Shown here one piece after another: positions 50,266-58,761 of a stretch of 64,000 nt of DNA (the stretch's first letter is position 1; each line of letters opens with the position of its first letter). This DNA comes from Streptomyces collinus (GTDB lineage: Bacteria; Actinomycetota; Actinomycetes; Streptomycetales; Streptomycetaceae). The stretch covers positions 4,216,001 through 4,280,000 of the forward strand of contig NZ_CP133771.1 in assembly GCF_031348265.1 (NCBI RefSeq), given 5' to 3'. The translations under genes and the position numbers were made by a program. The notes below the pieces were generated by a model. It was not told the DNA's origin. It made no database searches and worked only from the letters and a program-made list of their open reading frames with translations.

Positions 50266-50991
50266 TCAGCCGTCGGCCTGCCGGGCGAACTGTCCCCACG
50301 CAACGATCTTGGGTCTGGGTACGTAGCCGTTCACGTCCTCTACCGAGAGGACTAGTGCAAACGGTTCGGAGGTGTCGATACGTCGGGTGAGCTGCCTGGC
50401 GAAGTCCGGGGACAGGACAGCGGGTGCAGCCATGGTGGCCGGGTAGGCGCAACCTGCCATCATGATCAATCTACTGCGGGGCTCAAAGGGGTTCCAGGCA
50501 AAAATCACTAGTGCATGATCCTGCTCAACTTCTCCACTCGCACCCCTCGCCTCACCGAAGGACGCACTGCCATCTCGGGCCACGATCCTGTAATGGTCGC
50601 CAACGATTTGAAATGCGTATGGTGCATCCAATCTGCTCGCATACGTCTTCCATACCTCGTTCATCGCCGGCCCCCCGATGACGACTAGGTTGTCATCCGC
50701 ATGTCCAGCCATGTTGAAGTCAGACGACCTCACAGTTCCGATCGAATGGATCTTGAGATCCCGGGTGAGACTGAGGCGGATGTTCATGGCTGCCAGGGCA
50801 TCCGCCTCGAAGAGCGTTCTTCTGTCACGTGCAGTGCCAACTACAGCAGTCACAGGCGCGTGACGCTCTATGCGGCACAGGCGAGCGACCGGACGGCGGT
50901 TGCGGTAGTACGTAAGGACAGTGCGAGCCAGCAATCCGATCAAAAAAGCTATCAGCGAGGCCGCTAGATTGATCGCAAGATCAAGTGACAC
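50266..50991 (-). CDS. Membrane-anchored cargo protein of the integrative element
   Basis: A 241-residue protein with one N-terminal transmembrane helix (LAINLAASLIAFLIGLLARTVLTYY), a basic stop-transfer and a soluble domain. The domain contains NLVVIGGPAMNEVWKTY, DHYRIVARDG, HALVIFAWNPFEPRSRLIMMAGCAYPAT and EPFALVLSVED. I recall this IGGP...NPF...AG pattern from uncharacterised actinobacterial proteins, often beside regulatory or ATPase domains; no function is known to me. The codons use A and T in the third position far more than all neighbours, a sign of foreign origin. GTG start. Confidence 0.7.
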   Translation of the reverse strand: MSLDLAINLAASLIAFLIGLLARTVLTYYRNRRPVARLCRIERHAPVTAVVGTARDRRTLFEADALAAMNIRLSLTRDLKIHSIGTVRSSDFNMAGHADDNLVVIGGPAMNEVWKTYASRLDAPYAFQIVGDHYRIVARDGSASFGEARGASGEVEQDHALVIFAWNPFEPRSRLIMMAGCAYPATMAAPAVLSPDFARQLTRRIDTSEPFALVLSVEDVNGYVPRPKIVAWGQFARQADG

Positions 50992-51172
50992 GGCTTACTC
51001 TCCCCCGATTCATTCTTCGACACCGCACCAGTGGCACCCCAGCTCGGTGCGTGCCAGTAAGCATGACTGACCCGCACTGAGCTGAGAAGACCGCTAGTAG
51101 GCCAGCAGTACCGAAGCGACCCGCTCATAAGCGGACGTGCCCATATGGGCAGATAAGCCTGCCATCACTGCT

Positions 51173-51944
51173 TCATTGGGGGAGTACGACTGAACTGGCA
51201 GACTGCCTGTCGTCGTCATTCGAACCGTCGACCGGCTTCCAAATGAGCCCGTCGACCCGTTGTGCGACGTCGCTCCGGACGGAGTCCACCATGTGTTGGT
51301 ACCGCGCGGCCATGGCCGTGGTGTGGTCGACCAGCCCATGAGCCCCATCACGGCCCGCTCTGAGACGCCAAGGATCAAGGGGACTGTGGCGGCGGAATGA
51401 CGAGCGTCGTGCAGGCGGCCGTCTCGTACCCTCGCGTCGTCAAGCAATTCCTTCCAGTCGTCGTAGTCCGTTCGGGGTGATGTGCCTCGCCTGGTCGGCG
51501 TAGCGAAGAGCCATCCTTCGTCTGCCCAATGAGGGCCGGCCGCGGCGCGTTCGGCCTGCTGCTTGGCCTGGTGGGTGCGCAGCAAGTCCACGAGTTGCCC
51601 GGGCAGCCCCACGGCGCGCCGTCCGGCGCGAGACTTTGTGTCGGCCGTCTCCGGATTGGTCCGCTGACGCTGCGGGCAGTAGCCGGCTTTCCTGCCGCAG
51701 GTGTCGCCGCACCCGTGGGCGTAACGCGGCCGGCGGCGACTCCGCCGGACCATCAGGACGCCCCGGTCAAGATCGACGTCCGCCCACCTGAGGCCAAGCG
51801 CCTCGCCTTGGCGTAGTCCGAGGGCAAGCGCGACGGCCCAGCGCGCGGAGTTACGCCGACTGTCCGCCGCGCGCAACAACCGCTGCACCTCGTCAACCGT
51901 GAGGCTGAACGACTTAGAACGTCCCTCTGACCAGCACGAACAGA
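51173..51944 (-). pseudogene. Truncated, frameshifted tyrosine integrase
   Basis: It holds the catalytic half of a phage/AICE-type tyrosine recombinase. The first Arg is in ALGLRQGEALGLRW, and the His-x-x-Arg is in LHDARHSAAT. After LMGWST the frame is shifted; in the next frame the sequence continues correctly as MAARYQHMVDSVRSDVAQRVDGL, with the nucleophile Tyr in RYQHM. A one-base insertion near ACCACACCACGG (about 51320) explains this. The N-terminal DNA-binding half is missing, cut off by the right attachment repeat. It should be inactive. Confidence 0.88.
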
Positions 51945-51999
51945 CCTCGAAAGCGAGTGTGGCGCAAGTCACCGAGGGTTCAAATCCCTCCGCTACCGC
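51945..51999. repeat. Right attachment repeat (att), 55 bp
   Basis: An exact copy of tRNA-Ser positions 50059-50113. It is followed by chromosomal sequence that leads to the small membrane protein gene. Confidence 0.93.
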
Positions 52000-52114
52000 T
52001 TGAGAAGGGCCCCGTCGACAGACGGGGCCCTTCGTGCGATCAGCCTCTTCGTGTGCTCGGCCCTTCGTGCGATCATGTGCGCTGCATGGGACACCAGTGA
52101 CAGGGGAGGCCGCG

Positions 52115-52291
52115 ATGGCGGTGAACGCGAAGAAGGTCGCCGTCTACGCCGTTGTGGTCTTCGCGTTGTACGTGATCATCACGGACCCGAGAACGGCGGC
52201 CGACTACGTCCTCATAGGGTTCCAGGGCATATCGGACGCCGCCGGGGCGCTCGGCGACTTCGCCACGTGGGTCGCAAAGGGAGGAAAGTGA
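52115..52291 (+). CDS. Small membrane protein
   Basis: A 58-residue protein with a basic start (AVNAKKV), one transmembrane helix (AVYAVVVFALYVIIT) and a mildly amphipathic C-terminus. The ATG follows GGGGAGG, a strong ribosome site. The stop TGA overlaps a GTG just before the Dabb gene, so the two are coupled. Unknown function. Confidence 0.75.
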   Translation: MAVNAKKVAVYAVVVFALYVIITDPRTAADYVLIGFQGISDAAGALGDFATWVAKGGK

Positions 52292-52584
52292 TGATCCGCC
52301 ATCTGGTGCTCTTCAGGCTCAACGAGGGCGTCGAGCGCGACGACACACGGGTCGTGAAGGGCGTCGAGGCCTTCCGCGCGCTGGAGGGCACGATCCCCGG
52401 GATCCGCTTCTGGGAGCTCGGCTGGAACGTCAGCGACCGCCCCATCGCATACGACTTCGCCATCAACTCCGCCTTCGACGACGCGGAGGCGCTGCGGCGG
52501 TACGTGGAGCACCCGGACCACCAGGCGGGTGTCGCGCTGTGGCGGGAGTTCGCCACGTGGGTGATCGCGGACTACGAGTTCTGA
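52291..52584 (+). CDS. Dabb (stress-responsive A/B barrel) protein
   Basis: A 97-residue ferredoxin-like barrel: MIRHLVLFRLNEGVERDD, IPGIRFWELGWNVSDRPIAYDFAINSAFDDAEALRRYVEHPDHQ. His4 and the final YVEHPDH segment are typical. These dimeric proteins have mixed roles, including heme or polyketide handling; the exact role is unknown. GGGAGG precedes both ATG 52291 and an alternative GTG 52288. Confidence 0.88.
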   Translation: MIRHLVLFRLNEGVERDDTRVVKGVEAFRALEGTIPGIRFWELGWNVSDRPIAYDFAINSAFDDAEALRRYVEHPDHQAGVALWREFATWVIADYEF

Positions 52585-52608
52585 TCCCCGGCCGGTCCGG
52601 TCGCTTCG

Positions 52609-52635
52609 AGCCCCCTGTCAGTGCGACAGGGGGCT
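52609..52635 (+). terminator. Terminator after the Dabb gene
   Basis: AGCCCCCTGTC (52609-52619) pairs perfectly with GACAGGGGGCT (52625-52635) across a five-base loop; T-rich sequence follows. Confidence 0.85.
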
Positions 52636-52696
52636 TCTGTGTGACATGAGTTCATTTATGCGCCATTCATCCCTCAACACGTAGTTATGGGGTGCT

Positions 52697-52709
52697 TGCA
52701 CACAGTGCA
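52697..52709 (+). promoter_or_regulatory. Inverted repeat upstream of sigF
   Basis: TGCAC-aca-GTGCA lies in a notably A+T-rich stretch (about 52640-52780), 77 bases before the sigF start. It is a candidate site for a developmental regulator. The sigF promoter must be in this region but is not assignable. Confidence 0.4.
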
Positions 52710-52785
52710 CATGTCTTGTGATGCTATGACCGCTTTTGATGGAAGAGTTGAACGATGAGTTGAAGATGACGAGGTGGAGTTGACC

Positions 52786-53631
52786 GTGCTGGCCAGTACC
52801 GCACCTCAGGCACCCACCTCGGAAACCCCGGAAGCCGCGGAAACCGCCCCGCCCGCTCCCCAGCGGAGCCGCGGGGCCGACACCCGCGCTCTCACCCAGG
52901 TCCTCTTCGCGCAGCTCAAGGAGCTCCAGCCGGGCACCTCGGAGCACGACCGCGTACGCGGGGCGCTCATCGAGGCCAATCTCCCGCTCGTGCGCTACGC
53001 GGCCGCCCGGTTCCGCTCCCGCAACGAGCCGATGGAGGACGTCGTCCAGGTCGGCACCATCGGGCTCATCAACGCCATCGACCGCTTCGACCCGGACCGG
53101 GGCGTGCAGTTCCCGACGTTCGCGATGCCGACGGTCGTCGGCGAGATCAAGCGGTACTTCCGCGACAACGTCCGCACGGTCCACGTGCCGCGCCGGCTGC
53201 ACGAGCTGTGGGTGCAGGTCAACAGCGCGACGGAGGACCTGACCACCTCCTTCGGGCGCACCCCGACAACCTCGGAGATCGCCGCGCGGCTGCGCATCAC
53301 CGAGGACGAGGTGCTGTCCTGCATCGAGGCCGGGCGGTCGTACCACGCGACCTCCCTGGAGGCCGCGCAGGAGGGCGACGGGCTGCCGGGGCTGCTGGAC
53401 CGGCTCGGCTACGAGGACCCCGCGCTGGACGGCGTGGAGCACCGGGATCTCGTACGGCACCTGCTCGTTCAGCTGCCCGAGCGCGAACAGCGGATCCTGC
53501 TGCTGCGGTACTACAGCAATCTCACCCAGTCCCAGATCTCCGCGGAGCTCGGCGTCTCGCAGATGCACGTGTCGCGGCTACTCGCGCGTAGCTTCCAGAG
53601 GTTGCGGTCTGCGAACCGCATTGACGCGTAA
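52786..53631 (+). CDS. sigF: Sporulation sigma factor SigF
   Basis: A 281-residue SigB/SigF-family RNA-polymerase sigma factor. After a Pro/Ala/Thr-rich head come region 2 ([56 protein letters not shown]), region 3 ([19 protein letters not shown]) and region 4 with helix-turn-helix [21 protein letters not shown]. Known in Streptomyces to act late in sporulation (spore wall and pigment). Position and N-terminus fit SigF, followed by its paralogue SigN. GTG at 52786 follows AGGTGGAG; GTG at 52774 is an alternative. Confidence 0.9.
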   Translation: MLASTAPQAPTSETPEAAETAPPAPQRSRGADTRALTQVLFAQLKELQPGTSEHDRVRGALIEANLPLVRYAAARFRSRNEPMEDVVQVGTIGLINAIDRFDPDRGVQFPTFAMPTVVGEIKRYFRDNVRTVHVPRRLHELWVQVNSATEDLTTSFGRTPTTSEIAARLRITEDEVLSCIEAGRSYHATSLEAAQEGDGLPGLLDRLGYEDPALDGVEHRDLVRHLLVQLPEREQRILLLRYYSNLTQSQISAELGVSQMHVSRLLARSFQRLRSANRIDA

Positions 53632-53753
53632 CCGCAAACGCGAGCGAGAGGTCACCGCGAGGAGCGAATCGCTCATCAGGGCGGTTGCCGACAGTTGAAT
53701 GCCGAAAAGCCGTCAGACCCCCTGTTTGCAGGGCGTATTCGCGTCTCAGATGT

Positions 53754-53788
53754 CGACATGTCACTACAGCGTGTTGCCGACATGTGAC
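53754..53788 (+). promoter_or_regulatory. Paired CGACATGTSAC sites upstream of sigN
   Basis: CGACATGTCAC (53754-53764) and CGACATGTGAC (53778-53788) are 11-base near-identical direct repeats 24 bases apart, about two helix turns. The pair also forms an inverted repeat ATGTCAC...GTGACAT. They lie about 110 bases before sigN, in the gap after sigF. Confidence 0.5.
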
Positions 53789-53898
53789 ATTCTGCGGGAA
53801 GCGCGTTTGCCAGAGCTCCGGCTCCGGTATTCAGGTGAAGGCTGCGTTCCTCAGACGGGAGCGTCCGCCGCGACCGTCCGCGACCCAAAGGGGGTGGC

Positions 53899-54801
53899 AT
53901 GTCCGCAGAACAGGGCAGCTCGAAGGTGCTCACGCTCGCGGAGAGCGAGTCAGCTCCCCATGCTCTCGACTCACTCGACCCCATCGATGAGGCTCCGGCC
54001 CTCGTGGCCGAGCCCGTCCCGGTCCTTCCGACCGCGGGCGCCATCGACACCCGCACCCTGTCCCGCTCCCTGTTCCTGCGGCTGGCCGCGCTCGACGAGG
54101 ACAGCCCCGAGCGTGCGTACGTCCGTGACACGCTCATCGAGCTCAACCTCCCGCTCGTGCGGTACGCCGCCGCGCGGTTCCGGTCCCGGAACGAGCCGAT
54201 GGAGGACATCGTCCAGGTCGGCACGATCGGGCTGATCAAGGCGATCGACCGGTTCGACTGCGAACGGGGCGTGGAGTTCCCGACGTTCGCGATGCCGACG
54301 GTGGTCGGGGAGATCAAGCGGTTCTTCCGCGACACCTCGTGGTCGGTGCGGGTGCCGCGCAGACTGCAGGAGCTGCGGCTCGCTCTGACCAAGGCCAGTG
54401 ACGAGCTCTCGCAGAAGCTGGACCGGTCGCCGACGGTGACCGAACTGGCCGCCGTGCTCGGGGTGTCCGAGGAGGACGTCGTCGACGGGCTGGCGGTGGG
54501 GAACGCGTACACCGCGTCCTCGCTGGACTCGCCGGCCCCGGAGGACGACGGTGGCGAGGGGTCGCTGGCGGACCGGCTGGGGTACGAGGACACCGCGCTG
54601 GAGGGTGTGGAGTACCGGGAGTCCCTGAAGCCGCTGCTGGCGAAGCTGCCGCCTCGTGAGCGGCGGATCATCATGCTGCGGTTCTTCGCGAACATGACGC
54701 AGTCGCAGATCGGCGAGGAGGTCGGCATCTCGCAGATGCACGTCTCCCGGCTGCTGACCCGGACGCTGGCGCAGCTCCGGGAAGGCCTGATCTCGGACTG
54801 A
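53899..54801 (+). CDS. sigN: Sigma factor SigN
   Basis: A 300-residue SigB/SigF-family sigma factor, a paralogue of the preceding gene over regions 2-4 ([78 protein letters not shown]). The N-terminal 45 residues are unrelated to those of SigF. In S. coelicolor SigN lies directly after SigF and functions in aerial development. The ATG follows AAAGGGGGTGG. A separate promoter region of 267 bases precedes it. Confidence 0.9.
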   Translation: MSAEQGSSKVLTLAESESAPHALDSLDPIDEAPALVAEPVPVLPTAGAIDTRTLSRSLFLRLAALDEDSPERAYVRDTLIELNLPLVRYAAARFRSRNEPMEDIVQVGTIGLIKAIDRFDCERGVEFPTFAMPTVVGEIKRFFRDTSWSVRVPRRLQELRLALTKASDELSQKLDRSPTVTELAAVLGVSEEDVVDGLAVGNAYTASSLDSPAPEDDGGEGSLADRLGYEDTALEGVEYRESLKPLLAKLPPRERRIIMLRFFANMTQSQIGEEVGISQMHVSRLLTRTLAQLREGLISD

Positions 54802-54823
54802 CGGAGTCCTGACGGAAGGCTGG

Positions 54824-54850
54824 GGCGCGGTCGTTGGGACCGCGCCTTTT
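54824..54850 (+). terminator. Terminator of sigN
   Basis: GGCGCGGTC (54824-54832) pairs perfectly with GACCGCGCC (54838-54846), followed by TTTT. Confidence 0.85.
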
Positions 54851-54910
54851 GCCTGCTCCTCCGGCGGTGGGGGCGCGCGTTCGCTTCGCCTTCTCGCCGG
54901 GTGGTGGGTC

Positions 54911-55022
54911 GGGGCCGCGCCGGGGGGTGTCCGTCCTCGGAACGGCGCGATGAGGTCGGATACCGACTAACCGTCCGTTGACGCGCCAACCGCTGCGGGC
55001 GGACACCCCCCGACACGGCCCC
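54911..55022. other. Nested palindromic structure downstream of sigN
   Basis: CGGGGGGTGTCCG (54921-54933) pairs with 55000-55012, and GGGGCCG (54911-54917) with CGGCCCC (55016-55022). Within the enclosed 66 bases are GGCGCG/CGCGCC and GTCGG-ata-CCGAC. The whole could fold as one long branched RNA or is a DNA element. The 400-base gap holds no gene. Confidence 0.5.
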
Positions 55023-55109
55023 TTGCGTACGACGGCGGGTGCGGGAGCGTCGTGGCTGCCGCACCCCGCTGCGGGCATGCGTGCCGCTAGGGCGGCACGG
55101 GTGGGCGAT

Positions 55110-55153
55110 GGGGGTCCCCCCTGTTCGAGCGGAGCCGAGAGCTTGGGGGAGGC
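55110..55153. repeat. REP-like Streptomyces intergenic repeat
   Basis: TGGGGGTCCCCCC followed by a TTCGAGCGGAGCCGAGAG hairpin and TGGGGGAGG. I recall this form as scattered in hundreds of copies in Streptomyces intergenic regions. Confidence 0.6.
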
Positions 55154-55218
55154 ACCCCGCTACGCCGGGCTGCGGACCCACCCGGCCTCAGCCGCTACGC
55201 CCCGTGCAGCCGTACGCG

Positions 55219-55416
55219 TTACGCCAGTGCCAGCCAGGCCACGGCCGCGACGATCGCTACCGCGGCGATGACGCCGAGGATGAGGCCGATGCGCGGGCCG
55301 CCGCTGGAGGAGGCCGCTGCCTGTCGGCCCTGCGGGGCCTCGTCGACGAACGCGCGGAACATCTGGGTGCTGCCGGCGGGGTCGTGATTGCCCTGCGGGG
55401 CCTGGTTGTTAGCCAT
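55219..55416 (-). CDS. Small single-span membrane protein
   Basis: A 65-residue protein: hydrophilic N-terminus (NNQAPQGNHDPAGSTQMFRAFVDEAPQG), a Ser/Gly linker and a C-terminal hydrophobic helix (IGLILGVIAAVAIVAAVAWLALA), so probably tail-anchored. ATG at 55416. It is divergent from the MarR gene. Unknown function. Confidence 0.7.
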   Translation of the reverse strand: MANNQAPQGNHDPAGSTQMFRAFVDEAPQGRQAAASSSGGPRIGLILGVIAAVAIVAAVAWLALA

Positions 55417-55531
55417 GGCCCGAGACCCTAGCGAAAACGGCGGGGCTCCCCAAGTGGGGGTTGGGGTTCCGATTGGGGCCGAGCGACCCGTACCGGCGGG
55501 CACGTCACCTGCACGTTTACTCCCGCAATAC

Positions 55532-55615
55532 TTGCCTTTGCCAACTTTTTGGTTCCGCACCCTCCTCTTTTATTTGCCTTCAGCAACCAACAGCTCTTAC
55601 GGTTGCCCTAAGCAA
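55532..55615 (+). promoter_or_regulatory. Three TTGC-N5-GCAA operator copies before marR
   Basis: TTGCctttgCCAA (55532-55544, one mismatch), TTGCcttcaGCAA (55574-55586) and TTGCcctaaGCAA (55603-55615). The last ends just before the MarR ribosome site. The stretch is A+T-rich and must hold the promoter, so self-repression by the MarR protein is likely. Confidence 0.75.
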
Positions 55616-55632
55616 CGAAAGCGGGAGGTGTC

Positions 55633-56121
55633 ATGGCCGAACAGGCGCAGTACGAAGAGCTGGTCCGCCAGTTCAGCGCCTTCGGCGCCGTGAAGCGGGA
55701 GCTCGGCCGAATCATGCCGGCCGAGTGCCCCGGCGGGTCGGCGGCCGTCCTGACGCTGCTGGGACGCCACGGCGACATGCGCATGAGCAAGCTCGCCGAG
55801 CTGCTGGCGGTGGACATGTCGGTCACCAGCCGCCACGTCGCGCACGTCGTGGACCGGGGCTGGATCGAGCGCTCCCCCGACCCCGCGGACAAACGCTCAC
55901 GCATCCTGCGCCTCACACCCGCGGGCCATACACAGCTCGACGAGCTGTCCCGGCGGACCACCGAGGTCCTCGCCCAGCGCCTGAGCGACTGGTCCGACGA
56001 GGACGTCGGCCGACTCACGAGCCTCATGGCGCGGCTGAGGGAGAGCTTCGACTGCCGGCCCGGGCCCCGGGCCGCACCGCCCGCTTTCGACCAGACCACC
56101 CGTACACCCGCAAGCACGTAA
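55633..56121 (+). CDS. MarR-family regulator
   Basis: A 162-residue winged-helix regulator: GSAAVLTLLGRHGDMRMSKLAELLAVDMSVTSRHVAHVVDRGWIERSPDPADKRSRILRLTPAG carries the HTH and the DKR wing. The ATG follows GGGAGG. It is 13 bases upstream of the MFS gene and preceded by three copies of a palindrome, so it probably represses the MarR > MFS > YceI operon and is released by a small molecule. Confidence 0.92.
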   Translation: MAEQAQYEELVRQFSAFGAVKRELGRIMPAECPGGSAAVLTLLGRHGDMRMSKLAELLAVDMSVTSRHVAHVVDRGWIERSPDPADKRSRILRLTPAGHTQLDELSRRTTEVLAQRLSDWSDEDVGRLTSLMARLRESFDCRPGPRAAPPAFDQTTRTPAST

Positions 56122-56134
56122 GAGAAGGAAGCCC

Positions 56135-58672
56135 ATGGCAACGACCACACCAGCCGGTGTGCGGGCTCATGCCAAGCACGGGGGAGGCTCCCACGGCTCC
56201 TCCGGCGACGGCGCTCCGATGACGCACCGGCAGATCATGGAGGCCCTCACCGGCCTTCTGCTCGGCATGTTCGTCGCGATCCTGTCGTCGACGATCGTCT
56301 CCAACGCCCTGCCCCGGATCATCAGCGACCTCGGCGGCGGCCAGAGCGCCTACACCTGGGTCGTGACCGCGTCCCTGCTGACGATGACCGCGTCCACCCC
56401 GCTGTGGGGCAAGCTCGCCGACCTGTTCTCCAAGAAGCTGCTGATCCAGTTCGCGCTGGTCATCTTCGTGCTGGGTTCGGCGGCGGCCGGCATGTCCCAG
56501 AACCCGGGCATGCTCATCACCTTCCGCGCGGTCCAGGGCATCGGCATGGGCGGTCTGTCCGCGCTGGCCCAGATCATCATGGCGGCGATGATCTCGCCGC
56601 GTGAGCGCGGCCGCTACAACGGCTATCTCGGCGCCACCTTCGCCACCGCCATGGTCGGCGGTCCGCTGGTCGGCGGTGTCATCACCGACACCGACTGGCT
56701 GGGCTGGCGCTGGTGCTTCTACGTCGGCGTGCCCTTCGCCGTGATCGCCCTGATCGTGCTGCAGAAGACCCTGCACCTGCCCGTGGTCAAGCGGAAGGTC
56801 AAGGTCGACTGGGCCGGCGCCTTCTTCATCACGGCGGCCGTCTGCCTGCTGCTGGTCTGGGTCACCTTCGCCGGTGACAAGTACGACTGGGTGTCCTGGC
56901 AGACGTACGCGATGGTCGGCGGTTCGCTGGCGCTGCTGGCGGTGTTCGTCCTCGTCGAGGCGAAGGCGAGCGAGCCGATCATCCCGCTGCGGCTGTTCCG
57001 CAACCGCACCATCGCGCTGGCCTCGCTGGCCTCGCTGTTCGTCGGTGTCGCGATGTTCGCGGGGACCGTCTTCTTCAGCCAGTACTTCCAGCTGGCCCGC
57101 GACAAGTCGCCGACGATGTCCGGCGTCATGACGATCCCGATGATCGCGGGTCTGTTCATCTCCTCCACCGTCTCCGGCCAGGTCATCACCCGGACCGGGC
57201 GCTGGAAGGGCTGGCTGGTCGGCGGCGGCGTGCTGGTGACCGCGGGCCTGGGCCTGCTGGGCACGATCCGGTACGACACCGAGTACTGGCACATAGCGAT
57301 CTTCATGGCGCTGCTGGGTCTCGGCATCGGCATGATGATGCAGAACCTGGTGCTGTGCACGCAGAACCAGGTGGCCCCCACCGACCTGGGCGCGGCCAGC
57401 TCCACGGTGACGTTCTTCCGGTCGCTCGGCGGTGCGGTGGGCGTCTCCGCCCTGGGCGCGGTCCTGGCCACGCGGATCACCGACTACGTCAAGGACGGCC
57501 TGGCCGACCTCGGCCCGAAGGGCGCGGCCCTCGGCCACGCCGGCACGGGCGAGGGCAACATCCCCGACCTGAGCGCGATGCCCGCGCCGATCCGCACCGT
57601 CGTGGAGAGCGCCTACGGCCACGGTGTCGCGGACGTGTTCCTCTACTCGGCCCCGCTGGCGCTGCTCGCGCTGCTGGTGTCGCTGTTCATCAAGGAGGTC
57701 CCGTTGAAGACGAAGGGCGGGCTGGCGCAGGCCGCCGACACGGAGACGCCGGCCGTGGCTCCGGCCGAAGTCGCCGTCGAGGCCGCCGAAGCGGAGAAGG
57801 CCGTGCCGAGCTGGGCCGTGGCCGAGACCGGGGCCGCCGACGGGACCGGGCCCGAGGGGACGCAGCGGCTCGCCGCCGTCGCCACGGCGGCGCGTGCCGA
57901 GGAGGCCTCCGGTGGTGTCCCGGTCCGCGGATTCGTCCGCGGCAACGAGTCCGCGCCCGTGCCGCAGGCCGCCGTCACGCTGATCTCGCTGGCCGGGCGC
58001 CAGCTGGGCCGGTCCGTGGCGCAGGCCGACGGCTCGTACGCCGTGGACGCCCCGGGCTCCGGTTCGTACGTGCTGATCGCCTCCGCCGACGGCTTCCAGC
58101 CGCAGGCGTCCACGGTCGTGGTGAACGGCGAGCCGGTCGCCTACGACATCCTGCTCAGCGGCACCAGCGGGCTGACCGGCCTGGTGCGAGCCGCCGAGAG
58201 CGGGCAGCCGGTCAAGGACGCCATGGTCATCGTGACGGATGTGCGGGGCGACCTGCTGGCCAACGGGACCACGGGCGAGCAGGGCGAGTTCTCCTTCGCC
58301 GAGCTGGTGCCGGGGGCGGTGACCATTGCGGTGAACGCCGCCGGGTACCGGCCGCGTGCCCTGCCCGTCGAGGTGGGCGGCACCGGGGTCACCCGGGTCG
58401 AGATCGACCTGGACTCGGGCGCCAGCGTCCAGGGTGTCGTCCGCGCACCGCACGGGCCGCTGGCCGACGCCCGGGTCACGCTGGTCGACCAGGCGGGCAA
58501 CGTCGTCGGCTCGGCCACGACCGGGACGGACGGGGCGTACGCCTTCACCGACCTGGACGGCGGCGAGTACACCGTCATCGCCACGGGCTACCCGCCGGTG
58601 GCCACCGCCCTGACGGTCACGGGCGCCGGCACCGACGCCCACGACATCGAACTCGCCCACCCCGGCGAGTAG
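56135..58672 (+). CDS. MFS (DHA2) exporter fused to three carboxypeptidase-regulatory-like domains
   Basis: An 845-residue protein. Residues 30-525 form a 14-span DHA2 drug/H+ antiporter (LSSTIVSNALPRIISDLGG, GKLADLFSKK, VQGIGMGGLSALAQI, GPLVGGVI motif C). A charged linker (about 530-590) leads to three beta-sandwich repeats of the CarboxypepD_reg type, at about 595-670, 675-755 and 760-843. Each has the pattern G-x-V...A-x-V-x-L...G-x-Y/F-x-F/V...L...Y-x-I-A-x-G(F/Y). The C-terminus of a 14-span MFS protein is cytoplasmic, an odd place for these domains. Second in the MarR operon. Confidence 0.92.
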   Translation: MATTTPAGVRAHAKHGGGSHGSSGDGAPMTHRQIMEALTGLLLGMFVAILSSTIVSNALPRIISDLGGGQSAYTWVVTASLLTMTASTPLWGKLADLFSKKLLIQFALVIFVLGSAAAGMSQNPGMLITFRAVQGIGMGGLSALAQIIMAAMISPRERGRYNGYLGATFATAMVGGPLVGGVITDTDWLGWRWCFYVGVPFAVIALIVLQKTLHLPVVKRKVKVDWAGAFFITAAVCLLLVWVTFAGDKYDWVSWQTYAMVGGSLALLAVFVLVEAKASEPIIPLRLFRNRTIALASLASLFVGVAMFAGTVFFSQYFQLARDKSPTMSGVMTIPMIAGLFISSTVSGQVITRTGRWKGWLVGGGVLVTAGLGLLGTIRYDTEYWHIAIFMALLGLGIGMMMQNLVLCTQNQVAPTDLGAASSTVTFFRSLGGAVGVSALGAVLATRITDYVKDGLADLGPKGAALGHAGTGEGNIPDLSAMPAPIRTVVESAYGHGVADVFLYSAPLALLALLVSLFIKEVPLKTKGGLAQAADTETPAVAPAEVAVEAAEAEKAVPSWAVAETGAADGTGPEGTQRLAAVATAARAEEASGGVPVRGFVRGNESAPVPQAAVTLISLAGRQLGRSVAQADGSYAVDAPGSGSYVLIASADGFQPQASTVVVNGEPVAYDILLSGTSGLTGLVRAAESGQPVKDAMVIVTDVRGDLLANGTTGEQGEFSFAELVPGAVTIAVNAAGYRPRALPVEVGGTGVTRVEIDLDSGASVQGVVRAPHGPLADARVTLVDQAGNVVGSATTGTDGAYAFTDLDGGEYTVIATGYPPVATALTVTGAGTDAHDIELAHPGE

Positions 58673-58761
58673 TACGGACCCCGGCCCGTGGCAGGGGGGC
58701 GCGCTCTGAGCGGAGGTGCGCCCCCTGTCGCGGGCCGGTTTCTTTCTGAGGAGCAGTTGAG

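Larger units (their letters stand above)
50059..51999. mobile_element. Decayed tRNA-Ser integrative element, about 1.9 kb
   Basis: The element is bounded by 55-bp perfect direct repeats derived from tRNA-Ser(CGA). It contains a broken tyrosine integrase next to the right repeat and one unrelated membrane-protein gene with unusual codon use, and nothing for replication or transfer. One repeat-to-repeat unit is 1,886 bases. It is probably a deletion remnant of a larger AICE- or prophage-like element. Confidence 0.88.
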
